Part shown: piece after piece, positions 1 through 13,115 of the stretch
How the letters are laid out: every line of letters starts with the position of its first letter
How positions within the stretch are numbered: position 1 is the stretch's first letter
Assembly: GCA_036417435.1 (NCBI GenBank)
Contig: CM070903.1
Location: 61,542,001 to 61,606,000 of the forward strand
Reading direction: 5' to 3'
From: Inia geoffrensis
Taxonomy: Eukaryota > Chordata > Mammalia > Artiodactyla > Iniidae
Length of the DNA: 64,000 nucleotides
Translations under genes and position numbers: made by a program
Notes under the pieces: model-generated
Databases searched by the model: none
Seen by the model: the letters and a program-made list of their open reading frames with translations, nothing else
What the model was told of the DNA's origin: nothing

Positions 1-165
1 ATTATCCCCATACCTCAGATGAGGAAACTGAGGCCACAGAAATTAGGAAATCCACTCAAGGCCATGTAGGCAATTGGTGGTTGAGCTGGCATTTGAACCC
101 AGGCAGTCTGGTTCTAGAGTTCACACTCTTATCTGCTTCACTGTATTGCATTCTTTGCCCCTGAA
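1..165 (-). mobile_element. MIR SINE
   Basis: 'cctcagatgaggaaactgaggccacagaaattagg...catttgaacccaggcagtctggttctagagttcacactctta' is a reversed MIR core. It may continue left of the window. Confidence 0.9.
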
Positions 166-689
166 TGAAGTCTGGCCCTTAGGTGTCCACGGTCTGCTGT
201 AAAGCTGTGTGAAAAGGTTTGTCCAGTATGCTCTCCGGCTACTTCTATACCTATCCATAAATTAGCATGATGTTCATGTTTCTAGGCCTTGGGACTTCAA
301 CATAGCCTCAGTCATCTAATAAAGAACACTTTTTTGAAGTTTATAAATGGAACAGTACAAGAGATAAAGGTGAGGCCTGGCACTAAAATGTAGAGTTTTC
401 TATATACAGTTTTACTATCACCATGATCTCCATCATTTAAGTAAAATGGTAAGTACTAAAACTGGTTGAGTCTCTGATAAAATCACCATCTCTGAGTAGG
501 ATGGGCTTATTAAAAAATTTTTTTCCACACAGGTGAAAACACTCTTGAAACACACAATTGCTCATAGCACCACTTGCAGTTATATCACTAGAGTTATCAT
601 ATATCACAGAGTTGTCTTCTTTCTGATAATTCTGGGAAGAAGTTCAATCACAATTATCATAATGATTAATAACCATGTAGCGTTTTACA

Positions 690-900
690 GTGTACAAACT
701 CTTTCACAGGTATCATCTCATTTACTCCTTATAACAATCCTATATGTTTTCAGGACAGGTCCTATTATTACTTTTTGATGTAAGGCGAAGTCGAGGCTTT
801 CAAAGTATCTAAATGACTTGCCCAATGTTTTACACAGCTAGTAAGTGGCAGGGGTGGGATTAGAACCCATGCTCCTTGATACTCTTTTTATCACATGATA
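690..900 (-). mobile_element. MIR SINE
   Basis: 'tttcacaggtatcatctcatttactccttataacaatcc' and 'acttgcccaatgttttacacagctagtaagtggcaggggtgggattagaacccatgctcc' match reversed MIR. Confidence 0.9.
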
Positions 901-1060
901 CTGGATTGCTGATGAATGAAACTTGTATTGCCCAAAGACTGAGGGCCATCCTAATTCTCAGGACGTAGAAGAAAAGATAAAGACGCTGAAAATGATGATG
1001 GAGGTTGCTTTAGAGTTGGAAATGGTCAACAACAAGAGCTATCATTACATTACACACATT

Positions 1061-1063
<3 letters not shown>

Positions 1064-1094
<31 letters not shown>
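1064..1094. repeat. (CA)n microsatellite
   Basis: An uninterrupted run of about 15 CA dinucleotides is preceded by a broken CA stretch. Confidence 0.97.
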
Positions 1095-1096
<2 letters not shown>

Positions 1097-3604
1097 GTCT
1101 AAAGAAGAAAATTCAAACTGCTTGTTGGATTGAACTGGTCAATTCTATCTAAACAATCAGGTAACCCTATGGAGATAATCACAACAAAAAGTGCTAAATA
1201 TTCTGAGTTCCGGTTATTGCAGTAATGTTGTTACCAACTTCATTAAAAACCACAGAGACAAACTCAAACCTGCACACATATACAAATTGACCTGACTAGC
1301 CTAGCTGGATTTTTGTAGACACAATTTTTAAATGTTTCTCTGAGAGCACTGGTCCTGTACTGCAGTGAGTAGCCGTGAGAGGCTGAATCGTTTTGCTGAT
1401 ATGTGTACAGATGTGATGGGGGACCCTGCCGGTCCATTCAAGCATGCCTCGTCCCTCCAGCACACAATGCTGAAGCAAGTCCTTTCCCAGGCTTTCTTTC
1501 ATTTTTAACACTAACACAGTGGGAAAAAGTTTCTGCCACGGCAAGGCAATGTCCAGGCTTTTGTGAAACAGGTCCTTTTCATCCAGTGGGCATTAATGTA
1601 TAGATTCCAACGGAATAAATCTGAAATACTCTACTGTAGAAGATTTGTTCCCCATTGAAAACAAACCTTGATTAGATGGTTATTCAGAGACTGTATAGGA
1701 AGGAATGGTGTGAAAATGTTAACTCCATTCTTTCTTAGATTGGCACTGAATAGGCAATTGGGCTATTCAAAAAAAAAAAAAAAACCCTCATCTACAAAAC
1801 CATACAACTTTACAAAGATTTTGTGTGTCTGGGGATGCCACGTCACCCTCCCCTCCCAAAAAAACCCCACAGTGGTGTGAACAAAGAACTGACGGGGCAA
1901 AATGAAAAAAGTGATAAAAATAGTTCTCTGTGTGTTTTAAAATAGTAACCTACCTTCTCTCCACTAGAGTAAAAATGTAGAGTCAGCCTGTGATGGCATT
2001 CCCTAGAACACACAAGGAATTCCACTCTTGAAAGTGATCATGTATTCTAAGTGATCGTGTTCTGTGAGTGAGCACAGTATGGATGAGGCTGAGGCAGGAG
2101 TGAGTACTGGAGGGGTATTCTGCTTGTGGTGAAATAGCTGATGCAGGGCCTGGCTCTCTGTGCTGTAGGAACCCAGGCCCTGCCTGTCCCTGAAACGGCG
2201 GGTGTCCAGGGATAGGACTTAGCATGAGAATAAAAAAGCTGCCTGTGCACAAGGGAAAAGGAACAAGAAAGGAAACAGCAGGCAATACAATCTCTTTTAA
2301 TTAGGTGTGAAATCCAGTCCTTTCTCAGCCCGGATATATAAAATGAGACTAGTGCAAGGGTGAGGTGTTGTAGAGGGAGATGGGAATTGGAAGTCTCTGT
2401 GGCTTGGAAAGAAACACCAGCTCTCAAATTAAAACCAAGATGAATTTTGGTCAAGTCAACAGGCTGAAGTCAAACGTCAGGGCTGAATAGCCCTTGAGCT
2501 TTCAATCTGGGCCACCAGGCTCACGTGCACTAAGTGGGTCAGCACATGAAATAGGGCCAGGTGGCCAGGCCTCCACAAGCTAGCCTCTTATCACACCCTT
2601 TCCCAGATTGTGCTTTGATAGCATGCTGAAGTTGCTTTTTCATATATCAGGTGATTAGTGATGATGTTAAACTCTCACATTTTGGTGCTACCTACCAAGC
2701 TGGTCCCAGTGGGAAAGAGCCAGTTCTTGCTGGAGAAAGCTGGGATGCATGTGGCAACTCAGGCCTCTTCCTCCCCAAATCGACATCTGTTGCCCTGCCA
2801 GGGTCAAGATCTCAGTCACGTATATACTTCACCTATATGTCGAGGGGATACCTGCTGAGCCTCTGCACCACAGGAGGTTAGGGGTTGCTTGCTCACAGGT
2901 TCCACCATCTACAGCAGATGGTCCCGCATGTCCCTACCCCCTCATTCTATCTCACTGGCATCTCCACAGTCTTTGGAGGGTGGCTCTGGGGAAATCACTT
3001 ATGCAAGTGAAAGGTGGTAGGCAGACCAAGACCTCTTTCTCCTACCGTGGCTCCATATATCTAGCAAATCCCAGCTCTCATTGTCCCTGCAGGCGAACTA
3101 CGGGAAGGTCATCAGCTTACAACAAGGAGAGGTGCGCTGCTTTATTTCTCCATTCCTGGTGATAAGGCGAATGCTTTGGGCCATCTCCCAATGAGAGTTC
3201 TCCCCTATCTTCCAGATTGTCTTAAGCCTGCGCTACAGGAACCATTAGCGATTTCATCATTTTCTTTTTTTTTTTTTTATGATCAGTAACAGAATTCTTC
3301 TCCTAAAACATAAATCAATTCTTCAACTTTTGGAAATTTGACTTTCAAACATATTTTCAGGAATACATGACCAATGAAAGTTGGGAGCACCCTGTATGTA
3401 CTTTTATAGTCACTGCTTATTATTTCAGGTAGACAGAGATATTAAAATTACTAACGCTTTTCTATTAAGGATCTCAATATTATGGTTGGGTATGTCTTTT
3501 ATATTACTTGAATTTTCATTCATATATGTAATTCATACATTTAATGAACTTTCATCCATTCTGGAGCACATTTTAAGTATTTAAACGTCCTTAAGAAGCA
3601 TATG

Positions 3605-4015
3605 TAGTGGTATCAATATATATATATAGTAGAGTACTACTCAGCCATAAAAAAGAAGAAAATTTCGCCATTTGCAGTAACATGGATGGACTTGGAGGGC
3701 ATTATGTTAAGTGAAATAAGTCAGACAGAGAAAAGTAAATACAGTATATGATATCACTTATATGTGGAATCTAAAAAATGTAACAAGCTAGTGAATGTAA
3801 CAGAAAAGAAGCAGATTCACAGATGTAGAGAACAAATTAGTGGTTACCAGTGGGGGGGAGGGGCAATGTAGGGGGTGGGGGAGTGGAAGATACAAACTAT
3901 TGGGTGTAAGGTAAGCTCAAGGATGGATTGTACAACACAGGGAATATAGCCAGTATTTTGTAATAACTGTAAATGGAAAGCAACTTTTAAATATTGTATA
4001 AAAAATTAAAAAATT
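3605..4015 (+). mobile_element. L1 LINE 3' fragment
   Basis: It contains the L1 3' end signature 'actactcagccataaaaaagaagaaaa', 'catggatggacttggagggcattatg', 'aagtgaaataagtcagacagag' and 'tatcacttatatgtggaatctaaaaaa'. A G-rich 3'UTR stretch (about 3851-3885) and 'attgtacaacacagggaatatagccagtattttgtaataactgtaaatgga' follow. It is strongly 5' truncated and has no open frame. Confidence 0.9.
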
Positions 4016-5085
4016 ATTTCAAAATGTGTATTACATATATGTATTTCATATAATTATATAACTGTAAACTCAATAAAGGGCCCAGTGTCAGCATTATAGT
4101 TGTATGAATAAATGAGTTTTGTGACAAATAAACATTAAAATTTTACTTGAAAGAGTAAAAAAATATTAGGCCACATCTTAGCAACTATATAGGATCTATG
4201 GTATGCTTTTCTATGTAAAATTTATCCTCGACCTCATTCAATTCCTTATTTTACTTCTACTCTGATTTCTTTTTTATAACTATAGATAAATATATTTTCC
4301 TATTTATTAATGTATTGAATATTCTTTCAAGCCAACTTAAATCCTTTTAGCTATGAGGTGAGGATATTATCAAACAATTAATCAACAAATAATTGTACAT
4401 CAACTTTACGGAACCAATTCTAAACATAAGTTAACACTTCATTTTGGGCTATTATCAAGCCCCATACTTTATGAATTTATATACTTTGAGCATCTGATTC
4501 CAGTGGACTAAAACACTGAAAGTTCAAACACCTTTATTCTCTTACAGTACAGCTTGTGAAACGTAAGTTTTAAGGCTGTGAACAAAGGCATTGGATAGCT
4601 ATAATCCTAGACAACATTCTGAAAGGCACCTATGCTCTCATTCCAAAGCTGAAAGGAAATGGCTTCTTCTTGAAGAGGGAGGACCTGCTGGGACTAAGGA
4701 GAAAAATCAACGAAATCTGAGGTTGATGCCTTTAAATCCTCTTATATTGTAAACCTGAGACACCTTTTAGGAGTTTGATTTTTTTTTTTTTTTTTTCCTA
4801 AAGCTCTTTCCTTACAAATTTAGCTGCTGCCCTATTGTAACTTTTTCCTTTGTTCACTAAATCTAGGGAACAAAAACACAGAGATATTGCATCCGTGGGT
4901 GGGATAAAAAAATGAACAAAATGATCTACTTAAATTCACAAAGGATGCAGTTTGAACTTGCTTTGGATAGGCCTTAAAGAAGGGCCCATATATTCAAATG
5001 CACAGTTAATAAATTAGGTCCTTTATTTTTCTTGAGAAGAAACTATACACTTAAACAGTGTTGATATAAAAACAAGCATCTTTTT

Positions 5086-5413
5086 GGGCTTCCCTGGTGG
5101 CACAGTGGTTAAGAATCCCCCTGCCAGTGCAGGGGACACGGGTTCGAGCCCTGGTCCGGGAAGATCCCACGTGCTGCAGAGCAACTAAGCCTGTGAGCCA
5201 CCACTACTGAGCCTGTGCTCTAGAGCCCGTGAGCCACAACTACGGAAGCCCGTGTGCCTGGAGCCCGTGCTCCGCAACAAGAGAAGCCACTGCAATGAGA
5301 AGCCCGCACGCTGCAATGAAGAGGAGCCCCCGCTCGCCACAACTAAGGAAAGCCCGCACGCAGCAACAAAGACCTTATGCAGCCAAAAATAAACCCAACC
5401 AAACAAAAAAACC
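5086..5413 (+). mobile_element. CHR-1 type SINE (long form), tRNA-derived
   Basis: It starts 'gggcttccctggtggcacagtggttaag' with the tRNA-like A box and B box 'gggttcgagccc'. It continues with the CHR-1 body of repeated 'agcccgtg...ccacaact' blocks and ends 'gcagccaaaaataaa' with an A-rich tail. The flanks carry a 12-bp target-site duplication with one mismatch: aagcatcttttt at 5074-5085 and aagcgtcttttt at 5414-5425. It is non-autonomous and mobilised by L1. Confidence 0.95.
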
Positions 5414-5596
5414 AAGCGTCTTTTTACTCACTACCCTGTTCACCTTTTGATCTCTGCATCATCATATACTTATTTTTTAAAGGAAAAACAAAATTTTAAC
5501 TTCAGTGAGTTCAAAGATCCAGCATAACTCCCAGGAGTGGCATTCCTTTGGAAAACATCATCAACTGGTGATGAAGTATAGTTAGGTAAAAAACTA

Positions 5597-5809
5597 GGGC
5601 TTCCCTGGTGGTGCAGTGGTTGAGAGTACGCCTGCCGATGCAGGTGACGCGGGTTCGTGCCCCGGTCCGGGAGGATCCCACATGCTGCGGAGCGGCTGGG
5701 CGCCGTGCGCCATGGCCTCTGAGCCTGCGCGTCCGGAGCCTGTGCTCCGCAACGGGAGAGGCCACAACAGTGAGAGACCCACGTACCAGAAAAAAAAAAA
5801 AAAAAAAAA
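5597..5809 (+). mobile_element. CHR-2 type SINE, full internal region
   Basis: It has the start 'gggcttccctggtggtgcagtggttgag', the B-box-like 'gggttcgtgcccc', the body 'cctgcgcgtccggagcctgtgctccgcaacgggagaggcc' region and a tail of about 20 A. It keeps the central block that is missing from the copy at 52208. It is CpG-rich compared with its surroundings, as expected for a recently inserted SINE. I could not find a convincing target-site duplication. Confidence 0.94.
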
Positions 5810-6734
5810 TTAATTTTTTGACCTTGGGAAAACTTTTGTCTGAACTTCAATAAGTGAGGAAACAGAACCCTATAGTGTCATTTAAAAAAAGCTTTTTGAC
5901 TAATCACAGAGCTTCCCAATTGACAGAACCTCCTCTGTAGCTTACTGTTCTGAAACTGCTTTTGAAGCATAGCTTCAGATTCATGCTCAAATGACCTCTT
6001 TGCTTGTGTCTCCCTGGAAAAAAAATAAGTTGCTTCCATTGTGACAGCTGGTTTTTAAGCATAGCTGTTTGTTGGTAGGAGGGAGCTAAACTCTTTCTCT
6101 ATGGAAAGTGTCGACTTGAGCTATGATAGACTGTAGATTCCTACTGAGGAATGAAGGCCTTCTATCTCAAAGTAACAAGGAAAAGCCAAGGAGAAAGGTA
6201 AATTTGTTTTGCTGGGTGACTCTGGTTAAGAAAGAAGCACAGAGGTGATTTGATGTGGGCCAGTTTAAGAAAGTGGCAGAAACTACATCTCAACAGCCCA
6301 CCTAGGGTGATCCATTATAGAAGCAGGCACAGGATTTCCTTAAGAAAAAATAAGATGTAAGTTCCTTTTTGGCTCATGCTGAGATGAAGAAGAGTCTAAA
6401 TAATTGTTGTCAGAACTTAAAACCTTTGGAAGCACTGGTAAGTAAATGAAGTGGAAGGCATACTTCGTAATTATTCTCATTAGGAGTAAGGTATTTTATT
6501 TTATTTTTAGTATATTCTTGATGTATTCTCTTATATAATATTTTATTATATTATTTACATATTACAGGAAAAAAGATATTAAGCTGTAAGAGTCTTCTAT
6601 TGCTATAGGTAACATTCTAATTATCTTGACTTACTTCACCGATTTGATCTTATTTTCTCAATTTTCCCCAAATAAAATCTCTGCATTAATCTAAGAAGTT
6701 GGACATTTTGCCATCTCTTGATGTATTGCATTCA

Positions 6735-6910
6735 TTCTTAGTTCTCTTCTCCTGCTGACTTTGTCCTGAGCTCTGAGATTCTTGTGCTTTCTCTACTTTA
6801 CCAAATCTTATATACCATTTGAGAACCCTATTCAAAGTTCTTCCTTCCTTCCCTGTGGAGCCTTCTTTGATTACTGAACTCCATCCTGAGCTTTCTCTTT
6901 AACTAGTTCC
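6735..6910 (+). mobile_element. Probable L2 LINE fragment
   Basis: 'gaaccctattcaaagttcttccttccttccctgtggagccttctttgattactgaactcc' resembles the L2 block before its 3' terminus. Confidence 0.45.
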
Positions 6911-9900
6911 CACTGATGGGTGAGGTGGTAAACTGAAACATTAATTTCTGGTTTTTCCCCATGGAATTAGAAGACTTTCATAATAATAAGGCGATTTAGA
7001 AAGACCAAACCTTCCATACCGTTCTGGGCTCCCTTACTCCAGGGACCTGTGACTTTGGAACCCAAATCAGAAGTTAAGCCCTAAAAACAAAGGCCCAAGA
7101 CAGAAGGCTTTGTTTTTTTGAATCTAGGTCCTCTATGGGGAATTGAGCTGGGACCTTTCTGGGTGAGGAGGGGGACACGGGTCCTTTGGAGTTAGACTGA
7201 GGTGGCCTGACAGAGGAGAAAAAGAATCAACTTCTCCTCGAATGAGGAAGCTGCCAAGGTTTGAGGTCTCTGCCTGTACACGACTCCAGTTGGGGTGATT
7301 GCCTGGCACACTTTTGGAGGCTGGACATAAAAAGACACCCAGCTGAGAGGCACAGTGATGCTCTTGGGCTGGGCCCTTGCTCAACAGAGAGGACCACTCT
7401 GAAGTGTGTGTCTAAACCCAACTAACACAGTAGTACCGGGCAGTCAGATGTACCAGCCAAAGTGGCATCTTTGTCAGGTAGACAAGTAATGTTGATGATG
7501 AAGACCATTAAAGACTAAGGATCTGACTGATCCCTAGATTTTAGGAGCCTTGTATAAGTCTAGGGAGGGGAAGGGAGCCCTAAAACTTGACAAAATTTCT
7601 TGCTAACTTAGTGATAGGGGACTTGGGTTTAATTTTCTATAAAGAAATAAGGAAATGTTTCTTGTACCTGAATGGTGTAGGATAGGTCTGAACTTTCTAA
7701 CAGTCCTTAACAGTATATTATCGATTATTGTGCCTTTCCATTTTTCTGCATTTGTGCCCGCATTATTTCTATAAGAAGACTCCCAGCTTCCCGAAGGCTA
7801 GCACCTTGCCTTATTATAACTACAACTATCATCACAAATGATCAGATCCCTCACACTGCCCAGCACACTTCCTTCCACTGAGTGGGTCTTGTCTGAGGGC
7901 TTACTTGCTCAGCTCTCCACCACACATCACAAACATGCTAACAACAAGTAGGCACTCTGTGGCACCTGAGGGTGCACCTTTCCTCTGAGCTATGTCTGCA
8001 TGATGTAATCCCAGGGATCTTTGTGCCCCTGCAGTTCTGGGTAATGCTCTTCACCCTGTCCTTTATCACCATACCCCCTCTCATCAGGGAAGTTCAGTGT
8101 TCAGTATGAGTTCAAGGTCTAAGGCAATTGGTTTTTTTATGTGTTCACTGCATTTCCCACAACCTGTGCTCCTTCATTTGTGATTTCTGACACATGCCAT
8201 ACTGTTCCCATCTCTTTGGTTCCATTCCCCCCAAGAGACAGCTCATTGGGTCCTTCTGTCATCGGAAAATTCAGTGGAACCTTGCCACTCAAAGTGAGAA
8301 GAGACAGCCAATCTGTGATGTGACATAAAAGTGATCAGGCCTAACTCCAGGCACTCTTGCCTAACTTAGTGAAGGTAAACTGCTCGGTAACAGATGTTAC
8401 AGAGATTATCTATCAATCAGCTTTGATAATGGGTATTTATATTTGCATAAACAGTGTCAGGGATTGTTTAGAATATTTTCACTTGGTGGCCACTGGGTGT
8501 CCTCATTTACAAAGTAAATATGCAATATTTAGTGTGGGTCACCAGAGATGATAAAAAGACACTAGTTTTCTCTTTGGCCTTTCACATGCTGGATATAAAT
8601 TTATTGCTGAACTTGCAACCAGGTCACATATTAGTACTGTTTAAAAAGGTTCAGGTTGACTGTTAAAGTTTATAATCAAAAGTAACTTCTGCTGATTCCA
8701 GACATGAATTTACAAGGCTGCTTCCTCAGTCAGGGGGACTGTGATCCAGCTATGAGAATGAACGCGTGCTCATTTGAAAATTGGCATGGGACTTGGGCTA
8801 TCTGCCGAGAGGGTCAGGAGAGAGGGGCAGAGATGGTCTTAATTTATTCTTGAAAGAAAAGAGAACACCAAATATCTCTATGGGATATTTGTTAAATTCT
8901 GTTTTTATCTCAACTTTTCTGAAAACCAATTAAAAATAATAATGAGAAATAAAATATGTCCTTTGCTTGGGAAACCTGAAATAATGTGAAAAATAGTACA
9001 ATAAGCTGTGTCATATAATGGTTATCAATCATTTCATATTTAAAGACAAAGAATTAAGTTATTCCTTTGTGGACCAATTATCCCACGTGTAAAAGAAAGA
9101 AGCTTGTGCTTCACAAGGATGCTGTAGGACAAATAAAATAGAATCTGAAAGCCTATAGGGCTCCTAAGAAGAGAAACAGTATACAAGATAGATTTAAGGC
9201 ATTACTAATCTTCTAATTATGGGTGAGTCACAGTTGTGTGACTTGTTCCTGATGGCAGACAGAAGTCAAGGCCAGAGCTCACGCAGCAACAAATATTTAC
9301 TGTTTCGACCACACCAAGGCACTGTGTGTGACATACTTCTGGGCAATCACTTTGTGTTCCCTAAAGTGATTTTTGCATGCTTGGGATTGTCAATGCTTCT
9401 AAATTTATATAACATGTATCTCTGATGAGATTATTTCCTTGCATGGCCAAAAGGATTTGTTTCCCCACCTTGCAAATTCTCAAACTTGAGATAGAGAACT
9501 ACTACTGAATATATAACAATACTTGCCTTCAACTAGCTAACCTTTTTCAAAAGCAAAGTTAACTGTAATATTTTTTCACTAGTGTATATGCCCAAATTAA
9601 TAATTATTTGCTGGCATGTCATTTCAGTATATAAATTAGCAATATGATTCTGTGCCATAACCAACAATTTATACAGATAATATCAGGGAAACTAGTAAGA
9701 TCCGACAGCTAGTCACTGCCTTGCAGAGATGCTCTCTGGTCTTAGTTGGCTTTGCTTAACAGCCTTTACTGCTTTTAAAGGACCACCCACCCATGCCTCT
9801 AGTACAGCCATCTGTAACTCTTAATCAACTGTTTAAATCTGCAACAATGCACAATAGCCAGGTCACTTTCACCCTGAGATTCTACTAAAGGATCGCCAGG

Positions 9901-11227
9901 TATTCAGAGCGTATGGAGAAATGTCTCATTTCTTCTAAGATCCTTAAATTCCTGGGATCTATAGCATTTTCTAGTCCTTTAATTAGTAGATTCATTCCTG
10001 AACTACTGTAACCCTAAGACACATATCTGCAGAGCCCTCCTGATTGTGTTTTAAGCTACGCCTTTCTCCTTTCAGTCTCCTCAGTTTGCTCCTTTAATTT
10101 CACTTTGAGTACTTCTCGAGGCTCGGTGACTGAGCTCCACACAGCGCAGGTCTTATCTGATGTGCCGGCGCCTGGTGTGGTCTAAGACACACTGGCGTTT
10201 TGTTCTTGCAGTATGGGACTGATGTTCTGAAACCTAGACTCCAACGCAAAGGAGATCATTAGCCCGTTTTGAGTGTCTCTCTTCTTCCCGCCTGGTCTCC
10301 TCCTACCCTCCCGGATACCTCCTTAGTCCTGTGCACTGGCAGAAGATGGCAACCATATTCCAAGGCTGAGTATGCACAAAACCGTGCTATGGAGAACAGA
10401 GTGGCTTCAAAGTTAGCTTTCTATTCAAGTGGGATGGTGGGGGCCTCTGGAGGTGTGAACTCATCTCTCATTCATTTAATCCTCCATGTATTCATCCAGG
10501 AACTTGTTTTTTGACACATCTTTCTACTGTCCAGCTAGTGGAGGGAGGGTGGGCGGGAAGTCCTCTCTGGAGGGCCCTTCCAGCATGAGGGCCCCAGAAT
10601 TCTACGCCAACCTCTTGTTTCCCTGGGCCAGCTCTGCCTGCTGCAGGTCACATCATGCCCTTCCCGTGAGAGGGGCTTGGGAGCACTGCGCGTGGAGTGG
10701 ACTTCTCAAGAACTGTCTCCTTGCTAGGCTGACAGTCACACGCTGTACTTCCTAGGCAAAGCTTTTTCACCTGGGAAAAGGGTGAAGCAAGGAGGAGGCT
10801 GTGGGGTTGCAGAAACATCTGCAGGATGGCACAGTAATGGGAAGTGGGAGTGGGAAAACCTTTCCTTTTTGTTGTTTCAAGGTTTGCTGGAGCTTTCCCC
10901 TAATCATCTGTTTGAGCATCTTGAAAAGAAGTGTCTATTTTCATGATATCTATCAAAAACAGGCACCAGATTATCCTACAAAGTCGACCTTAACCCTGCC
11001 AGCCATATTGCTACTAGAATCAAAACATGTAGCAGCCTACATCCAACAGAAAGGGACTCTCTTTTCCTAGCATAAAAACCAGAGGGTATCTGTGATCCAC
11101 TTTGTTTTGTAGGTCTGCTGAATGAAAACAATTAGGTAAAAAATCAGTAACTCTACTTTTACAAACTGGAGCGATGCTCACAGACACACTATGCTCTCGC
11201 TTTTGCTCAGTTCTCCCTACCACATTC

Positions 11228-11340
11228 ACTCCTTTATTCACTCAATAAATATTTGCTGAGCACCTACTATGGCTAAGCACTTCTCTGCTAGGTGCTAAGA
11301 ATTCAGCAGTGAACAAGATAGAGTTTATGCCCTTACAAAT
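11228..11340 (-). mobile_element. L2 3'-end fragment
   Basis: 'ctttattcactcaataaatatttgctgagcacctactatggctaagcacttctctgctaggtgctaagaattcagcagtgaacaagatag' matches the reverse complement of the L2 3' terminus closely. Confidence 0.85.
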
Positions 11341-11571
11341 TCTTCCACCTGGCCAAAATAAGCATTTAATAATTTAACTGCTAGAATATTCCTCGAGGAA
11401 CAGGAATAATTAATTTGTCTTACCTAGTATTTCTTCTGACTCTTTCTCAAACATGTTTCTCCAAGGTCCAGACTCCTTTAACCAAGAAGTTCTGTCTTAA
11501 AACTCTCTCTATTGTTATATTCATTCCTTTCTTGGCTACAATGTTGAGAGTTCAGATTGCAACTGCTACAT

Positions 11572-11593
11572 TTTTTTTTTTTTTTTTTTTTTT
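11572..11593. repeat. T22 mononucleotide run
   Basis: A pure run of about 22 T is followed by 'ggtgggattgcaaccctgagg'. No SINE body is recognised on the downstream side. Confidence 0.9.
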
Positions 11594-12564
11594 GGTGGGA
11601 TTGCAACCCTGAGGATCCTTACTTTTCAAGCTACATGTATATTTTCTCTGTAAATACTGTTATCATCTAATTTGTGTCTTTGGATTCTGCTGATTGGCCA
11701 TCAACATGTGATTTAACGAATATAGCATATGAGATGTAGAAATCATAACTCAGTAAGTTATTATTTTAAAGCTCTGACTTGGGATTTCTATGGGCTTGCA
11801 CACAATCTAGTTAAGCACTTGATCTGCGACTATTACTAAAAGCCTTATAGCTCAAGTTCCATACCCGTGTGTCTCTGGAATTCTACACTCAGCAGCAAAA
11901 GTGCTCCAGAGTTGAGAGAAGCAAATGTCTGAAATTATCTACAAGCATTACCCCAAACTATGTAGGCACCACGGGACAGGAAAGGCTCACTAGGTACAAT
12001 CAGCCAACAGGTCTTAACTGAATTTCTTAAGATTATGTTTTTCTGCCAACTACTGCGAACTGCTTCAGAATGGAAGAAGGTAAGTGAGCTGAGTGATTAA
12101 GAGAATCTTCCTCAGCAGGGAAACACATTTACTCTTGCAACTTTACTTTTATTTTGATTTATTTCAAAATACTCTGAAGCCACCAGGCAGACTGTCTTTC
12201 AAAACAGGTAAAAGATGCATTTCTTTAGTTGTAAGTGCGTCATTTTGGAAGGGGCTGTCTGATGTGGCAGCACAGCAGTTTGCTCATTCTCAGGACCTGA
12301 TGTTTTGGCCTCTTCAGGTATCAGGGCTGGAAGATGGACAGTGAGAGGATGCCTAAGGGTGCACAATAGAGGCCCGCACAGGTTCCACAATGCATTCTGA
12401 GGTCAGACAGTAGACAAATCCACTCTCTGTAATCTGAAAATCTCTCATTGATTAGAATGTACTTGAGACAAAAAGGAACTTAATAGGTTAATACTATACT
12501 ATAATGTAAGTAATACCCTAGGCCTTCCCTAGACCAAGAAGAAAACATTCCGAAAGTTTTTCTT

Positions 12565-12680
12565 TTAACTTCTCTGAACCACAGTTTCCTTATCTGTAAA
12601 ATGGGGTGTTTTGTAAGAATGATATAATTTATTTGACAAAAAGTAGTTGCTTAGTAGTATTAGTTCTCTTCCAATGTTAG
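12565..12680 (+). mobile_element. MIR SINE fragment
   Basis: 'ctctgaaccacagtttccttatctgtaaaatggggtgttttgtaagaatgat' matches the MIR 3' half. Confidence 0.8.
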
Positions 12681-12964
12681 AAAACACAAGAAAAATGGGG
12701 GAATAAAAGAAGGCAAAAAGATGATGGAGAGGCTTCCCTGTCTGCCCAGGCCTGAATCCAAGAACAGACAAGGAGAAGGGCATTGGCCATTTCCTGAAGT
12801 GAAGAACAGACCCTCCTACAGACCTACGGCTTCTGTCTCAGTCATTCTCAGGGGGAGGGATGGAGCACCTGCTACAACCTTCATTTATGTCGCATCAATT
12901 TTAGTTCATATTTACTTAATAATTTAAAACCCCTAAACTATAGCTAATGCTCAGATTCGCTGAG

Positions 12965-13115
12965 TGCTGTCTGTCTGGTCTGTTTTAGGGGCTTGCCATA
13001 TAGCATTCCCTCTAACCCTTATAATAATGCTATGAGATAGATACTATTTGCATTCTCATCATGCACTCGAGGACATGGAAACAAAGGGAGGTTAAATAGA
13101 GGCACGTAAACTGCA
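12965..13115 (-). mobile_element. MIR SINE fragment
   Basis: 'ctctaacccttataataatgctatgagatagatactatttgcattctcatcatgcactcgaggacatggaaacaaagggaggtt' matches reversed MIR. Confidence 0.75.

Noticed and set aside
5470..5850. Open frames with Arg/Ala-rich translation, also near 36232-36510, 50696-51013 and 52029-52625
   Set aside because: They are translations of CHR SINEs in either direction. The same peptide strings recur at each copy.
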